Shown here in pieces: positions 15,460-25,339 of a stretch of 40,174 nt of DNA. The DNA is taken from contig JAMFRP010000028.1 of the NCBI GenBank assembly GCA_026224775.1, forward strand, positions 1 through 40,174, given 5' to 3'. The position numbers and the translations under genes are program-made. The notes under the pieces are model-generated. The model had not been told where the DNA came from. It worked only from the letters and a program-made list of their open reading frames with translations, and did no database searches. The first letter of the stretch is position 1; every line of letters starts with the position of its first letter. Source of the DNA: Bacteroidota bacterium. Lineage in GTDB: Bacteria > Bacteroidota > Bacteroidia > Sphingobacteriales > Sphingobacteriaceae.

Positions 15460-16938
15460 TTATTTAAAGAAAACAAGTTCTGTAGTAACCTCGTCACCAC
15501 CAATTGCGGCAGATGCTGCTTTATAATTAATAGGGTTTGTATTCTGTTCAACAATCGGATATGTAAAACGTACAGGGAATCCACTAAATGCTCCTGGTGG
15601 AGGAGTAAAAACAGGATAATTTAATCTCCTGGTCATTGTCCATGCATCCCAACCTCTATTGTATAATGAGAGATATTCTTGTTGAGCGATAGCTGTTAAC
15701 TCAGCTGCACCGGTAACGGCTGGCAGAACATCATAAGCAGCAGCACCCGTTGTACTTCCTGTCCAAAATTGAAACGAAGCGTCAACTGCATTCTTAAAAA
15801 ATGTAGCTGCACTTCCACCAACGCTATAACCTCTTGCAGCTGCTTCTGCCAAATTGAATTGTAATTCAGAATAATCAAGTATATCGCCCGGATAATCTGG
15901 ATTTGTTAGCGACCCCACTGAACCCGCAGTATATAATGGGCCAGAAGGCAATGAGAAATGAGATGCGACTACAACATTGGCAACGGGGGCACCAATATAA
16001 TTCCCTGCATTGGTACCGGATGTTGCCGGTGCAAAAAAGTAAGGAACTCTTGCATCAACAGGGGTTGCAGTGTTCTGAGCGCCTAATAAACCCATAATAA
16101 AATCTGTTGCAACATAATCATACCTGCCACTTTGTACTAACTGTACCCAGATAGGATTGGTACTCGGTGGGCCAGCCAGGTAAATAAACTCTGCATTATC
16201 AGAATTTGATGCAAACAAATTGCCTGATTTTACAGCTGATTCTACAGCAGTTTTAGCCAGGCCTGTAAGGGTTGTATTTGATGAACCTGAAACAGTAACA
16301 CCCAATTTAACTTTAAGTGTATTTGCAAATTTTAACCATTGTCCCGGATCTCCTGCATATATCTGATCAGCAGATCCAATACTACCGCTTGACGGATCAA
16401 GTGCGGCAATATCCGCATCTAAACGTTTAAATAAATCGGCGTAAATCGTTGCCGCATCGTCAAATACAGGGAACGGCTTGGTTGTGTCAAATGCTTGCGT
16501 ATAAGGAATGTTACCAAAAGTAGTAACCAGGTAATAAAAACTATATACTTCGCAAATATCCGAAATTGCGATTTCATTTTTCCTGGTTCCCGCATCAGCT
16601 ACATCGGTAGCCATAAATTGTTTTGCTTTTTCAAAATTGATAAGAGCCCCGGTATAAAATCCTGAATATATATTATCAGGAATTAAACGATCTTTTATGT
16701 CATATTGTGTTTCAGTAATATATTGTGTTTCAGTCCATTGCTGTTCAATCAACCGGAAAGTATTATCATTAACATCAGGTGTTATGATATAGTTGGCCAT
16801 TAACCGCTCTGCCTCTGTGAACAATGTATAAGACGGAACAGTTGCAGGGTGCTTCGGGTCCACATTTAGGGAGGTTAAATTTTTTGTACAGGCTGATAAT
16901 AACGAGGCCAGTACAAGAATTAAGATTGTCTTTTTCAT
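15460..16938 (-). CDS. SusD/RagB-like outer-membrane lipoprotein
   Basis: This 492-aa protein begins with a lipoprotein signal (MKKTILILVLASLLSAC, Cys17). It continues with a SusD-like pattern, probably the SusD-like_2 subfamily: LNVDPKHPATVPSYTLFTEA near 25-45, TPR-like helices throughout, and the C-terminal stretch GWDAWTMTRRLNYPVF. SusD-like proteins cap their SusC channel at the cell surface and capture the nutrient. It lies 11 bp after the SusC-like gene and ends at the shared terminator, forming a two-gene operon. No polysaccharide-degrading enzyme, sigma factor or anti-sigma gene is adjacent, so the substrate (glycan, peptide or other) cannot be inferred. Confidence 0.92.
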   Translation of the reverse strand: MKKTILILVLASLLSACTKNLTSLNVDPKHPATVPSYTLFTEAERLMANYIITPDVNDNTFRLIEQQWTETQYITETQYDIKDRLIPDNIYSGFYTGALINFEKAKQFMATDVADAGTRKNEIAISDICEVYSFYYLVTTFGNIPYTQAFDTTKPFPVFDDAATIYADLFKRLDADIAALDPSSGSIGSADQIYAGDPGQWLKFANTLKVKLGVTVSGSSNTTLTGLAKTAVESAVKSGNLFASNSDNAEFIYLAGPPSTNPIWVQLVQSGRYDYVATDFIMGLLGAQNTATPVDARVPYFFAPATSGTNAGNYIGAPVANVVVASHFSLPSGPLYTAGSVGSLTNPDYPGDILDYSELQFNLAEAAARGYSVGGSAATFFKNAVDASFQFWTGSTTGAAAYDVLPAVTGAAELTAIAQQEYLSLYNRGWDAWTMTRRLNYPVFTPPPGAFSGFPVRFTYPIVEQNTNPINYKAASAAIGGDEVTTELVFFK

Positions 16939-16949
16939 ATCTATTTCGA

Positions 16950-19900
16950 TTAGAAATTCAGTTTTAAGTTAAACGCAATAGTTCGTGTAGTTGGATATGC
17001 GCCTTCTTGTGTGCCTTGCAGGTTACCTGCACCTATAGTTTCTTCAGGGTCTGAGTATGGAAGGTTTTTGTGAATTATCCATAAATTGTGTCCTATAAGC
17101 TGGAAAGTAACTCCTTTAACCGGCCCAAGTTTACTAAGTACACTTGCAGGCAAAGAATATCCAATAAGCGCCTCACGCAATTTTATATAACTTGCATCAT
17201 AAACAAATGCTTTTTCAGGTAATAAGTTGGCAGCATCGCCAAAATCGCCATAATTATAAGCAGTTACCCTTGTGGTATTGGGCTGTCCATTTGCATATAC
17301 TCCCGGGCGAATCATACCACCACCATTTGCAAGTGTATTACGTACCGGGTTACCCAAATCATTTGTGTATGCGGTTTCAGGATACAGTCCATCAGATAAA
17401 CCAAAAGCCATATCTTGTGAGTATACTGATCCGCCGTGCTGGATATCAATAAGGAAACTTACTGTAAAGTTTTTATATTTAAACTCATTATTGATGCCGC
17501 CTTTCCAATCAGGATTTACATTTCCAATATCAGTACTTGGGTCCGTGTTCAAAATATATTGTCCATCGGCACCAACAATTTTTTGGCCTTTACTATTATA
17601 GGTATAGTCTGTTCCTCTGAGAATACCGTCAGACTCACCAAGTGGAGCATTTAATGAATGCCCATTTAAGTAACTGATAAACTGAAGATCCTGAGCTTCG
17701 TTACCGCTACCATCTTTATAAAGTTCAGTTACTTTATTGTAATTAGCACTAAAGTTTAATGTAACCTTCCAGCTAAAATCGGCAGTTTTTAAAGGCGTAC
17801 CGTTTACTGTTAACTCAATCCCTTTGTTACGAAGATTACCTGCGTTGGTGTAGAGGTAATTATAACCGGTAGCAGGAGAAACCTGTACAGGTATTATCTC
17901 ATCAAAAGTATTGGTTTTGTAAATAGATCCATCAAAACCTAACCTGTTATGAAAGAAATCCAATTCTAAACCTAACTCTGTACTTTTAGTTTGCTCAGGT
18001 TTTAAATTGTTATCATTTTTGGTTGAGTTAGCATATGCCTGTGGGTTTGTGCCAAACAAGTTACCAATGGTATAGGTATCAAACACGCTGTATGGCGAGG
18101 CATCGCTACCAACTTGAGCATAACTTGCTCTTAACTTACCATATGATAACCACGAATAGTTTTTAAGCAGGTTAGAGAAAATGAAACCGCCTGAAACAGA
18201 AGGATAATAATATTTATTATTAGCTGCCGGCAATGTTGATGACGCATCTCTCCTGATAGTTCCATCTAAAGTTATTAACTCTTTCCAGGTTAAGGTTGCA
18301 CCTGCAAATACACCATCAACTTCATTATGTTCTGAATATTCAGTTGGTGCTAATGGAGAATTTAAAGTGTTAGAAAGTGAGTATAAACCAGGGATAATTA
18401 AACCGCCATTGGTAGATGCATCAATACTATTGTTATAATCTTTCCTGATGTTTGTACCTAATACAGCTTTTAAATTAAGATCATTTGTAATGTTTTTGTC
18501 AACATTAGCTAATAGGTCAAAGTTAGTTTCAGAGTAGTCGTGATTATACCTTTCATAATAAGGCACACCTATACTACCTACGTCGTAACGTTCTTCTTCT
18601 AATTCTGAATAAGTATCAAGTGAAACCCTGCCTGTAAAACTTAACCATGAGGTTGCTTTGTAGTTAAGGTTTACCTGTCCTAAGTAACGATTACGTGAGT
18701 CGGTTTCATAGTTATGATCTGTAACCCAATATGGGTTATTCCAATAAGCCGGCGATATATTACCATCACTTGGGTCATATTGATTCCATGTATCATTAGA
18801 CTGTGTTCTGTCATAGGCCGTTTTCAAATCCTTAATATCAACATTGGTTTCCCACCATTGCCTAAAGCCGGTCATTACGTTACGGTTATCTGAGTTGGTA
18901 CCGTCATAGCCGGTACCGCCTCTGCCAATTCCTTGTGTATTATAATAGTTAATAGATGCCCCTGCAGTTAATTTTGGTGTAATATTATAGGTAGCGGCAA
19001 AATCAACCTGATTTTTAGTTAATTTATTGTTTGGTAATATACCATTATCATCACTTCTGGTATAACCTAATTTAAAAGTGCCATTATCACCACCGTTTGT
19101 AATTAAGATGCTGTTATCTGCAGAAAGTGTGTTCTGAAAGAATGATGTTGGATTATTTTTTGCTGCAACCCAAGGAAGTGCTTTACCATAATCCGGGGAA
19201 GATGGATCAAATGAATTCCATTGATAAATTAACTCGTTCGGATTAAATGCTGGGCCGTTAGATGCATCATTGCTGGTTTGCGCAGTCAATGCGCCGGCAT
19301 TGCCAAATACAGTTCCTGTAAGGAATCCGTTTAAGAGTCCATCACCGGTTATACTATAACCAGCACCATATTGTTGCTGATATTTAGGCAAGGTTGCTTT
19401 ATCAGCAGAATTATCACTTATAGTTGTATTTACAACTATACCTAAACCATGTTTAGCTTTTTTGGTTGTAATTAAAATTACACCATTACTACCTCTGGAA
19501 CCGTAGAGTGCTGTCGCACCTGCACCTTTTAAAACAGTAATGCTTTCAATATCATCAGGGTTGATATCCGACGCAGGGCTACCATAGTCATAACCACCAT
19601 CACCTGTTGTTGCCTCACTGTTGACTGTAGATTTCCCTGTTGCACCGCTATTTACCATTTCATTACCAAGAGGCACACCATCAATAACAAATAATGCCTG
19701 GTTATTACCATATAATGATTTTGAACCACGTATTATTACGTTTGTAGAAGAACCCAAACCATTACCTTGTTGAATGTTCAAACCGGCAACTTTACCAGAC
19801 AAGCCATCAATAAAATTTGATTGACGTTGTTTGCTCACTTCCTCGCCCGAAACCTGCTGAGCCGCGTAACTCTGTTGGTTACGTGTACGGGTTATACCTA

Positions 19901-20228
19901 ACGCACCTGTTACAACAACCTCACCTAAGTTGCCACTCGCGGCGGTCAGGGTTACGTTGATAGCACCATCCTTGGCTGGACGCTCAACTGGCGCGTAACC
20001 GATAAAACTGAATTCGAGAACAGCACCTTCTGGCACTGATAGGGAGAACTTTCCGTTGCTGGTAGTTTGAGTACCAATCGTAGTTCCTTTTACCTTTACT
20101 GTTACTCCCGGGATGGGTAAGCCGTCTTCTTTGGCTGTAACCGTACCAGTAACTGTACGGTTTTGTGCGAATACCTGTGTAATGCTTAACATCAGGAAAC
20201 ACAAACTTACTAGTAGAAGTTTTTTCAT
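16950..20228 (-). CDS. SusC/RagA-like TonB-dependent outer-membrane transporter
   Basis: This 1092-aa transporter carries a signal peptide (LLLVSLCFLMLSITQVFAQ). A carboxypeptidase-regulatory-like domain follows (RTVTGTVTAKEDGLPIPGVT, about 24-110). The plug domain contains the TonB-box-like EVVVTGALG, LSGKVAGLNI, the SusC hallmark VIIRGSKSLYGNNQALFVID, and ESITVLKGAGATALYGSRGS. The rest is a ~22-strand barrel ending in aromatic FNLKLNF. It imports a large nutrient bound by the SusD partner, powered by TonB-ExbBD. It is the first gene of the operon, with a candidate promoter at 20267-20297. Length and motif order are normal for the family, with no sign of damage. Confidence 0.97.
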   Translation of the reverse strand: MKKLLLVSLCFLMLSITQVFAQNRTVTGTVTAKEDGLPIPGVTVKVKGTTIGTQTTSNGKFSLSVPEGAVLEFSFIGYAPVERPAKDGAINVTLTAASGNLGEVVVTGALGITRTRNQQSYAAQQVSGEEVSKQRQSNFIDGLSGKVAGLNIQQGNGLGSSTNVIIRGSKSLYGNNQALFVIDGVPLGNEMVNSGATGKSTVNSEATTGDGGYDYGSPASDINPDDIESITVLKGAGATALYGSRGSNGVILITTKKAKHGLGIVVNTTISDNSADKATLPKYQQQYGAGYSITGDGLLNGFLTGTVFGNAGALTAQTSNDASNGPAFNPNELIYQWNSFDPSSPDYGKALPWVAAKNNPTSFFQNTLSADNSILITNGGDNGTFKLGYTRSDDNGILPNNKLTKNQVDFAATYNITPKLTAGASINYYNTQGIGRGGTGYDGTNSDNRNVMTGFRQWWETNVDIKDLKTAYDRTQSNDTWNQYDPSDGNISPAYWNNPYWVTDHNYETDSRNRYLGQVNLNYKATSWLSFTGRVSLDTYSELEEERYDVGSIGVPYYERYNHDYSETNFDLLANVDKNITNDLNLKAVLGTNIRKDYNNSIDASTNGGLIIPGLYSLSNTLNSPLAPTEYSEHNEVDGVFAGATLTWKELITLDGTIRRDASSTLPAANNKYYYPSVSGGFIFSNLLKNYSWLSYGKLRASYAQVGSDASPYSVFDTYTIGNLFGTNPQAYANSTKNDNNLKPEQTKSTELGLELDFFHNRLGFDGSIYKTNTFDEIIPVQVSPATGYNYLYTNAGNLRNKGIELTVNGTPLKTADFSWKVTLNFSANYNKVTELYKDGSGNEAQDLQFISYLNGHSLNAPLGESDGILRGTDYTYNSKGQKIVGADGQYILNTDPSTDIGNVNPDWKGGINNEFKYKNFTVSFLIDIQHGGSVYSQDMAFGLSDGLYPETAYTNDLGNPVRNTLANGGGMIRPGVYANGQPNTTRVTAYNYGDFGDAANLLPEKAFVYDASYIKLREALIGYSLPASVLSKLGPVKGVTFQLIGHNLWIIHKNLPYSDPEETIGAGNLQGTQEGAYPTTRTIAFNLKLNF

Positions 20229-20266
20229 TTTGTTAATAATAAGATCAGTTAATAGTTAATTAATTA

Positions 20267-20297
20267 TAAAAGTAATGTTAGATTTTCAAATAGTCAA
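20267..20297 (-). promoter_or_regulatory. Candidate promoter of the susC-susD operon
   Basis: On the minus strand, TTG (20297-20295) is followed after 20 bp by TACTTTTA (20274-20267), a close match to the Bacteroidota TTG-N19..21-TAnnTTTG promoter. This leaves a ~30-40-nt leader before the ATG at 20228. Confidence 0.55.
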
Positions 20298-20360
20298 GTA
20301 AAAAGTCATTTTTTTTAAAACAAATGCACTTTTTAAAAAATAATTAAAAATTATAGTACT

Positions 20361-20378
20361 ATGTATTGCATAATACAT
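20361..20378. promoter_or_regulatory. Palindromic operator candidate for PadR
   Basis: ATGTATT-GCAT-AATACAT is a perfect 7-bp inverted repeat with a 4-bp spacer. PadR-family repressors commonly bind ATGT...ACAT dyads, and this one overlaps the -33 element of the padR promoter 24 bp before the ATG. Autoregulation is the natural reading (inference). Confidence 0.55.
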
Positions 20379-20397
20379 TATAAAACATATATCTTTG
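20366..20397 (+). promoter_or_regulatory. Candidate promoter of padR-pspC unit
   Basis: TTG (20366-20368), a 21-bp gap, then TATCTTTG (20390-20397), an exact TAnnTTTG box. The ATG lies only 5 bp downstream, so the transcript would be leaderless or nearly so. Confidence 0.5.
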
Positions 20398-20401
20398 TTT
20401 T

Positions 20402-20761
20402 ATGATTGTTGAAAACACACAAACCCAAATGCGGAAAGGCATACTTGAATATTGCATTCTTTCCATCATAGCTAAGGGCGAAACATACGCCTCAGACATA
20501 ATTGCTGAGTTAAAAAAAGCCCAACTGCTTGTAGTTGAGGGGACTCTGTACCCTTTACTCACCCGATTAAAAAACAATGGCTTGCTTACTTATAACTGGG
20601 TCGAGTCCACATCGGGCCCTCCGCGTAAGTATTATGTACTGGCTGATGAAGGCCGTGTAGTGCTTGAGCAACTGGATAAAACCTGGAAAGAGCTTGAGTT
20701 TGCTGTTCATATAGCAATAGGCGATAGGATACCGCCAGCAACTGAACAACCCACAACTTAA
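20402..20761 (+). CDS. PadR family transcriptional regulator
   Basis: This 119-aa winged-helix regulator has the PadR core. The segment from RKGILEYCILSIIAKGETYA to SDIIAELKKA forms the first helices. VVEGTLYPLLTRLKNNGLLT is the recognition helix and wing, and GPPRKYYVLADEGR is the PadR wing motif. A short C-terminal dimerisation helix follows. The start at 20402 gives the usual MxxENTQxQMRKGILE beginning of the Bacteroidota version. A perfect ATGT...ACAT dyad overlaps its promoter, suggesting autorepression. The next gene encodes a PspC-domain protein, a conserved pairing in this phylum; together they probably sense and respond to envelope stress (inference). Confidence 0.95.
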   Translation: MIVENTQTQMRKGILEYCILSIIAKGETYASDIIAELKKAQLLVVEGTLYPLLTRLKNNGLLTYNWVESTSGPPRKYYVLADEGRVVLEQLDKTWKELEFAVHIAIGDRIPPATEQPTT

Positions 20762-20809
20762 TAAGCATCAAGCATTAAAATATATACTAAACCGCTTAAA
20801 TTAAATATC

Positions 20810-22525
20810 ATGAACAAAACTATTATCATAAATATAAACGGCATTGTCTTTCATATTGAGGAAGATGCCTACGAAATACTGAAGAATTACATGACGGATG
20901 TAAAACGTCATTTCTCCAACTCGGCAGATAGCCTTGAAATAACCACAGATATTGAAAACCGCATAGCCGAAATGTTTAACGACCTGTTAGCTACCGAAAA
21001 CAAACAGGTTATTGTTGAACAGGACGTGCACACCATTATTGAACAAATGGGCCGGGTAGAAGATTTTGAAAACCTGGAGGATGAAACAGCATCTGCAAAT
21101 ACGCAATACACTTATGACACCGGTACACGCAGATTATTCAGAGACCCGGACGATCATTTGATTAGCGGCGTATGTGCCGGCATAGCCAATTATTTTGATA
21201 TACAACCGCTTTGGATAAGACTGGCATTCGCGCTATCGTTCTTCTTTGCCGGATCAGGTTTACTATTATATATAATACTATGGATAGTAATACCCCAGGC
21301 AACTACACGTGCCGACCGTATGGCAATGAAAGGTCAAAAGCTAAACTTACAGGGGTTTAAAGATAATTTAGAAGAAGAATTAAGTTCGGTACGCAATCAT
21401 TTAAACAATCTGCACCAGGAAGCCCGCCCTGCAATATATAAGATGCGCGATTTTATTGGCGATCTGCTTATCCATCTGAATTTGTTTTTTATGGGGGCCG
21501 GTAAAATTATAGTGAAGATTATTGGCTTCGCGGTATTGCTCGGCTCTTTCGGACTGGCAATTTTTTTAGTTGTTATGTTAGTATTGGTGATGGGTTTCCA
21601 TGTATTGCCACATGGTGAACCTTTGTGGAATATGATAGCCAATGAGCATAACGATGCCATTTATATTGCCGCCTTTTTAACCGCTTTCTTGCCGGTGGTT
21701 ACTATCATATTGGCCATAATCTCCGCATTGTTTAACACCAGGAAAATTGGCAGATCTGTTATAACAACTTTGGTGGTTGTGTGGGTATTTTCGATTGTTG
21801 TGTTAGTTTATTCGGCAATACATATTGCTCGTAATTTCAGATCATCAGGTATAATTAGCCAAACCATCGACCTAAAAGCTACACCTGATAATGTTTATTA
21901 CTTAAAGTTGAATGATATTATGCATTTATCGCATGAAGATAGCTTACGGCTTAATGCTGATGGCCATTTTAAAAACGTGACCATTAAAAATGATAACGAG
22001 GACGACGATGAGTCGAACGGCATAAGCATAAACATTGTAAAAGCCGATGTAAACCACCCGGTGTTAATAGAAACCACAATAGCACATGGTTATGATGAAA
22101 CTGATGCGCTAATAAACGCCCGTAACGTCAATTACGTGTTTTTACAACAGGATTCGGTTATTAAGTTTGATGAAAAGCTTACCAGAAGTGCCAATGCCCC
22201 ATGGCGTTATGAGCATATGGATATAACATTGCAAATCCCGTTGAACGCAAAAGTGGTTATTGATCAAGAACTTAACGATCATATAAATATGGACGGGATT
22301 AGTGTTAATGATTGCAAAAACACAAACAAGCAGGGAAGTGCTACATCAGCAACCTTTGTAATGATGGATAACGGTCTGCAGTGTAAAATTGATACCATGG
22401 TAACCGTTAAAACCAAAGCCCAGATTGATTCGGCACGCCGGGTGGAGAATGCAAAAACTATTGCAAGGTTACAAGCCCAGGTTGATTCTGCCCGTATTGT
22501 TGACAGCCTGCAAAAAAAGAAATAA
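20810..22525 (+). CDS. PspC domain membrane protein, paired with PadR
   Basis: This 571-aa membrane protein starts with a cytoplasmic ~105-residue segment (MNKTIIININGIVFHIEEDA onward, with TDIENRIAEMF and EQMGRVEDFE). A PspC domain follows at about 106-162 (HLISGVCAGIANYFDIQPLW, then a TM helix LLLYIILWIVIPQA). Additional TM helices lie around 230-260, 280-305 and 315-335. The large C-terminal region (340-571) is beta-rich and ends in a charged coiled coil. PspC proteins take part in phage-shock/envelope-stress signalling. The gene lies 48 bp after padR, is probably co-transcribed, and ends 1 bp into a possible small gene. Confidence 0.9.
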   Translation: MNKTIIININGIVFHIEEDAYEILKNYMTDVKRHFSNSADSLEITTDIENRIAEMFNDLLATENKQVIVEQDVHTIIEQMGRVEDFENLEDETASANTQYTYDTGTRRLFRDPDDHLISGVCAGIANYFDIQPLWIRLAFALSFFFAGSGLLLYIILWIVIPQATTRADRMAMKGQKLNLQGFKDNLEEELSSVRNHLNNLHQEARPAIYKMRDFIGDLLIHLNLFFMGAGKIIVKIIGFAVLLGSFGLAIFLVVMLVLVMGFHVLPHGEPLWNMIANEHNDAIYIAAFLTAFLPVVTIILAIISALFNTRKIGRSVITTLVVVWVFSIVVLVYSAIHIARNFRSSGIISQTIDLKATPDNVYYLKLNDIMHLSHEDSLRLNADGHFKNVTIKNDNEDDDESNGISINIVKADVNHPVLIETTIAHGYDETDALINARNVNYVFLQQDSVIKFDEKLTRSANAPWRYEHMDITLQIPLNAKVVIDQELNDHINMDGISVNDCKNTNKQGSATSATFVMMDNGLQCKIDTMVTVKTKAQIDSARRVENAKTIARLQAQVDSARIVDSLQKKK

Positions 22526-22713
22526 TGAAAAACAGATTAACACACATAAGCCCATTAGTAATAATCGGGCTTATGTGTGTATTAATTGCCTATACTATAT
22601 ACTTTAAAAGCATTAAAGCAGGGCAGTCATTTAAAAATGCAACACCATCTACCCAAAATGCAGCCCACCTATCCTTTTTTGCTTATCTAATAGAAAATTC
22701 ATTGGGTTATTAA
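22525..22713 (+). CDS. Possible small membrane protein, 62 aa
   Basis: The ATG overlaps the preceding stop codon (TAATG), suggesting coupling to the PspC gene. The product has one hydrophobic helix (ISPLVIIGLMCVLIAYTIYF) and a polar tail. Much of that helix is encoded by a perfect 14-bp hairpin (22540-22580), so the frame may be a by-product of an RNA structure. The start context favours a real gene and the hairpin argues against it. No family is recognised. Confidence 0.4.
   Translation: MKNRLTHISPLVIIGLMCVLIAYTIYFKSIKAGQSFKNATPSTQNAAHLSFFAYLIENSLGY
22540..22580. terminator. Strong hairpin after the PspC gene
   Basis: ACACACATAAGCCC (22540-22553) pairs perfectly with GGGCTTATGTGTGT (22567-22580) around a 13-nt loop, 15 bp after the PspC stop. 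There is no U-tract, so it may stabilise the upstream mRNA or attenuate transcription more than terminate it. Confidence 0.55.
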
Positions 22714-22882
22714 ACTTTTTACAAATAAGATGTAACCTTATTCCCTTTTTTGCATCTTATATACAGAAACAATAACATACTATAATAATCACTGGGTTAA
22801 TACCCGCTCCCTGATTTATTGGACAATCAAAAAAAGATGATAAAAAATCTCAAGGGAATGGTATTGCCAAATTTTACTTAAA

Positions 22883-25318
22883 ATGAAAACACATCTACTA
22901 AAAATATTAACTATAATACTATGTACCGGGTATTTAAATACAGCCCTGGCGCAAAGCACCAACCCTGCTAAAATAAAAGGTGTGCTGAGTGATACGCAAA
23001 GCAAACCTGTAGATTACGCGTCGGTAAGCTTACTAAACGCAAAAGATTCAACAACTGTAATAGGCACATTAAGTACTGAAGCAGGTGAATATCACTTCGA
23101 TAACATTAAAAATGGCACTTATATAGTTAAAGCTACTGTTGTTGGTTATCAAAACGCGGCAAGCCACCCCTTTACGGTAAGCGATTCTTCGAAAACTATC
23201 CTGGTTCCTGTTTTAAAAATGAAAGCCAGCAATCGCAATTTAAATACCGTTGTAGTAACCGCGACAAAACCAACCATTGAGCACCTGGCTGATAAGACAG
23301 TAATAAATGTGGCCGGTAGTGTATTAGCAACCGGCAACACAGCAATGGATATATTAGAACGGGCGCCCGGCGTAACCGTTGATAAGGACGATAACATCAG
23401 CCTGAAAGGAAAACAAGGTGTAACTGTTATGATTAATGACAAACTGACTTATCTTTCGGCTGCACAGTTGGCTACGCTTTTACGCTCAACCGATGGTGGC
23501 ACTATCCAATCTATCGAGCTTATCACCAACCCATCAGCAAAATATGACGCCGCCGGAAATTCAGGCATCATCAACATCAAGCTAAAAAAAAATAAAATGA
23601 GCGGCACCAATGGTACCGTTTCGGTAACCGGCGGCCTTGGTACTTATGCAAAAAGCAGCGAAGAGTTCAGCATTAACCACAAAGAAGGCAACCTTAATGT
23701 GTTTGGCAATTTTAGCCGGGGTGATATACCTAGCGCCAGGATAATAGACATTGACCGGGTAGTTACCGATGCAGGTCAGTCAACCTATTTTAAACAGTCC
23801 ACATTTATGCCGCAGGTAAATCATTATAATAATTACAGCTTCGGTGCCGATTATGATTCATCGCCCAAAAACACATTTGGATTCGCGGTAAACGGTTATT
23901 TTAACCAGGATGATCAGGGCAATACCAATAACACCAAAATATCATCAACGCCAACCGGTGCCCCCGATTCATCTCAGAAAACACTTTCACAAATAAATCA
24001 ATCTTATAAAAACTATACGATTGATTTAAACGACACTTATAAAATTGACACATTAGGACAGGAATTATCCTTTGACGTTGATTATTCAAAATTTAACAAT
24101 AACAGCAATGCGAATTATAACACCTTTTTTTCAAACCCAACAGAACTTCCGCTTTATTTGCGACAGATAACGCCATCAACTATCGATATACGAGTTGCCA
24201 AAGTGGATTATACCAAAAATTTAACCAAATCATTAAAACTGGAAGTTGGTGGGAAATACAGTGATGTAAAAACGGATAACGATCTGAATGCTACTACAAA
24301 AACTGATAGTGGATACGTGAATGACGCTGCGCTAACCAATCGCTTTATTTATGATGAAAAAATAAGCGCAGGCTATGTAAACTTTACCAAAACTTACAAA
24401 AACACTTCGGTAGAAGTTGGCTTAAGGGGAGAATACACGCAATCAAAAGGTGATCTGGTAACCCAGGATAGCGTAAATCAGCGTAAATATTTCAACCTGT
24501 TCCCAAGTGCTTTTTTACACCATACCTTTAATGATAAGAACGAGGTTAATTTATCATACAGTCGCCGTATCGACAGGCCTGATTATTCGGACCTGAACCC
24601 ATTTGTTTATTATCTTGATCAATATACTTATTCGCAAGGCAACCCCTTTTTAAGGCCACAATACACTAATAACTTTGAGCTGAATTATACCTATAACAAA
24701 AGCTATAATTTAAGCCTAAGCTACAGCCACACAATGGACGCGATACAGCAGATCATACTTACCAAAGACGCAACAAAGGCATCTTACCAAACAAACCTCA
24801 ATATAAGTTCGCAGGATGCCTACAATGCCAGCATAAGTATACCTGTAACCGTAACCAAATGGTGGTCTATCCAATTTGATGCGACAGCTTTTTACTTGAA
24901 ATTTAAATCAGATACATTATCTGGCGGGATGCTTGACCGTGGTAAACTAGCTTATGTAGCTAAAGCTAACCAAACATTTACATTTGCAGGCTTTAAAGCC
25001 GAATTGTTTGCTAACTACCAATCCCCGTTAACTTATGGCCTTTATGATATATATGCACGTTATAATGTAGATGCCGGTATCAGTCATTCATTTGATAATA
25101 AAAAACTGAACGTCAAATTTTCAGTAAGCGATATATTCAACACACAACGCAATAACCTGGATATAAATTACCAAAGCGACGATTTGCAGATAAGGCAGAA
25201 AAGCGAAAGCCGCATAGCACGTTTATCGCTTACTTATAACTTTGGTAATAGCTCCATTAAAAAACGCGAGCACAAAACTGCCATGGGTGAAGAAGGATCA
25301 AGAGCAGGTAGTCAGTAA
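22883..25318 (+). CDS. Outer-membrane beta-barrel / TonB-receptor-like protein
   Basis: This 811-aa protein has a signal peptide (ILTIILCTGYLNTALAQ). A carboxypeptidase-regulatory-like beta-sandwich follows (KIKGVLSDTQSKPVDYASVS ... GEYHFDNIKNGTYIVKATVV, about 28-105). A TonB-plug-like domain has VVVTATKPTIEHLADKTVIN, ILERAPGVTVDKDDNISLKG and IQSIELITNPSAKYDAAGNS. The barrel belongs to the outer-membrane beta-barrel protein family 3 type, with signatures such as NLSYSRRIDRPDYSDLNPFV and GNPFLRPQYTNNFELNYTYN. It sits in the outer membrane; the ligand is unknown and no SusD partner is present. It appears to be a single-gene unit ending at a MITE-like palindrome. Confidence 0.93.
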   Translation: MKTHLLKILTIILCTGYLNTALAQSTNPAKIKGVLSDTQSKPVDYASVSLLNAKDSTTVIGTLSTEAGEYHFDNIKNGTYIVKATVVGYQNAASHPFTVSDSSKTILVPVLKMKASNRNLNTVVVTATKPTIEHLADKTVINVAGSVLATGNTAMDILERAPGVTVDKDDNISLKGKQGVTVMINDKLTYLSAAQLATLLRSTDGGTIQSIELITNPSAKYDAAGNSGIINIKLKKNKMSGTNGTVSVTGGLGTYAKSSEEFSINHKEGNLNVFGNFSRGDIPSARIIDIDRVVTDAGQSTYFKQSTFMPQVNHYNNYSFGADYDSSPKNTFGFAVNGYFNQDDQGNTNNTKISSTPTGAPDSSQKTLSQINQSYKNYTIDLNDTYKIDTLGQELSFDVDYSKFNNNSNANYNTFFSNPTELPLYLRQITPSTIDIRVAKVDYTKNLTKSLKLEVGGKYSDVKTDNDLNATTKTDSGYVNDAALTNRFIYDEKISAGYVNFTKTYKNTSVEVGLRGEYTQSKGDLVTQDSVNQRKYFNLFPSAFLHHTFNDKNEVNLSYSRRIDRPDYSDLNPFVYYLDQYTYSQGNPFLRPQYTNNFELNYTYNKSYNLSLSYSHTMDAIQQIILTKDATKASYQTNLNISSQDAYNASISIPVTVTKWWSIQFDATAFYLKFKSDTLSGGMLDRGKLAYVAKANQTFTFAGFKAELFANYQSPLTYGLYDIYARYNVDAGISHSFDNKKLNVKFSVSDIFNTQRNNLDINYQSDDLQIRQKSESRIARLSLTYNFGNSSIKKREHKTAMGEEGSRAGSQ

Positions 25319-25339
25319 AGTTTGGACATAAATTCTCCG

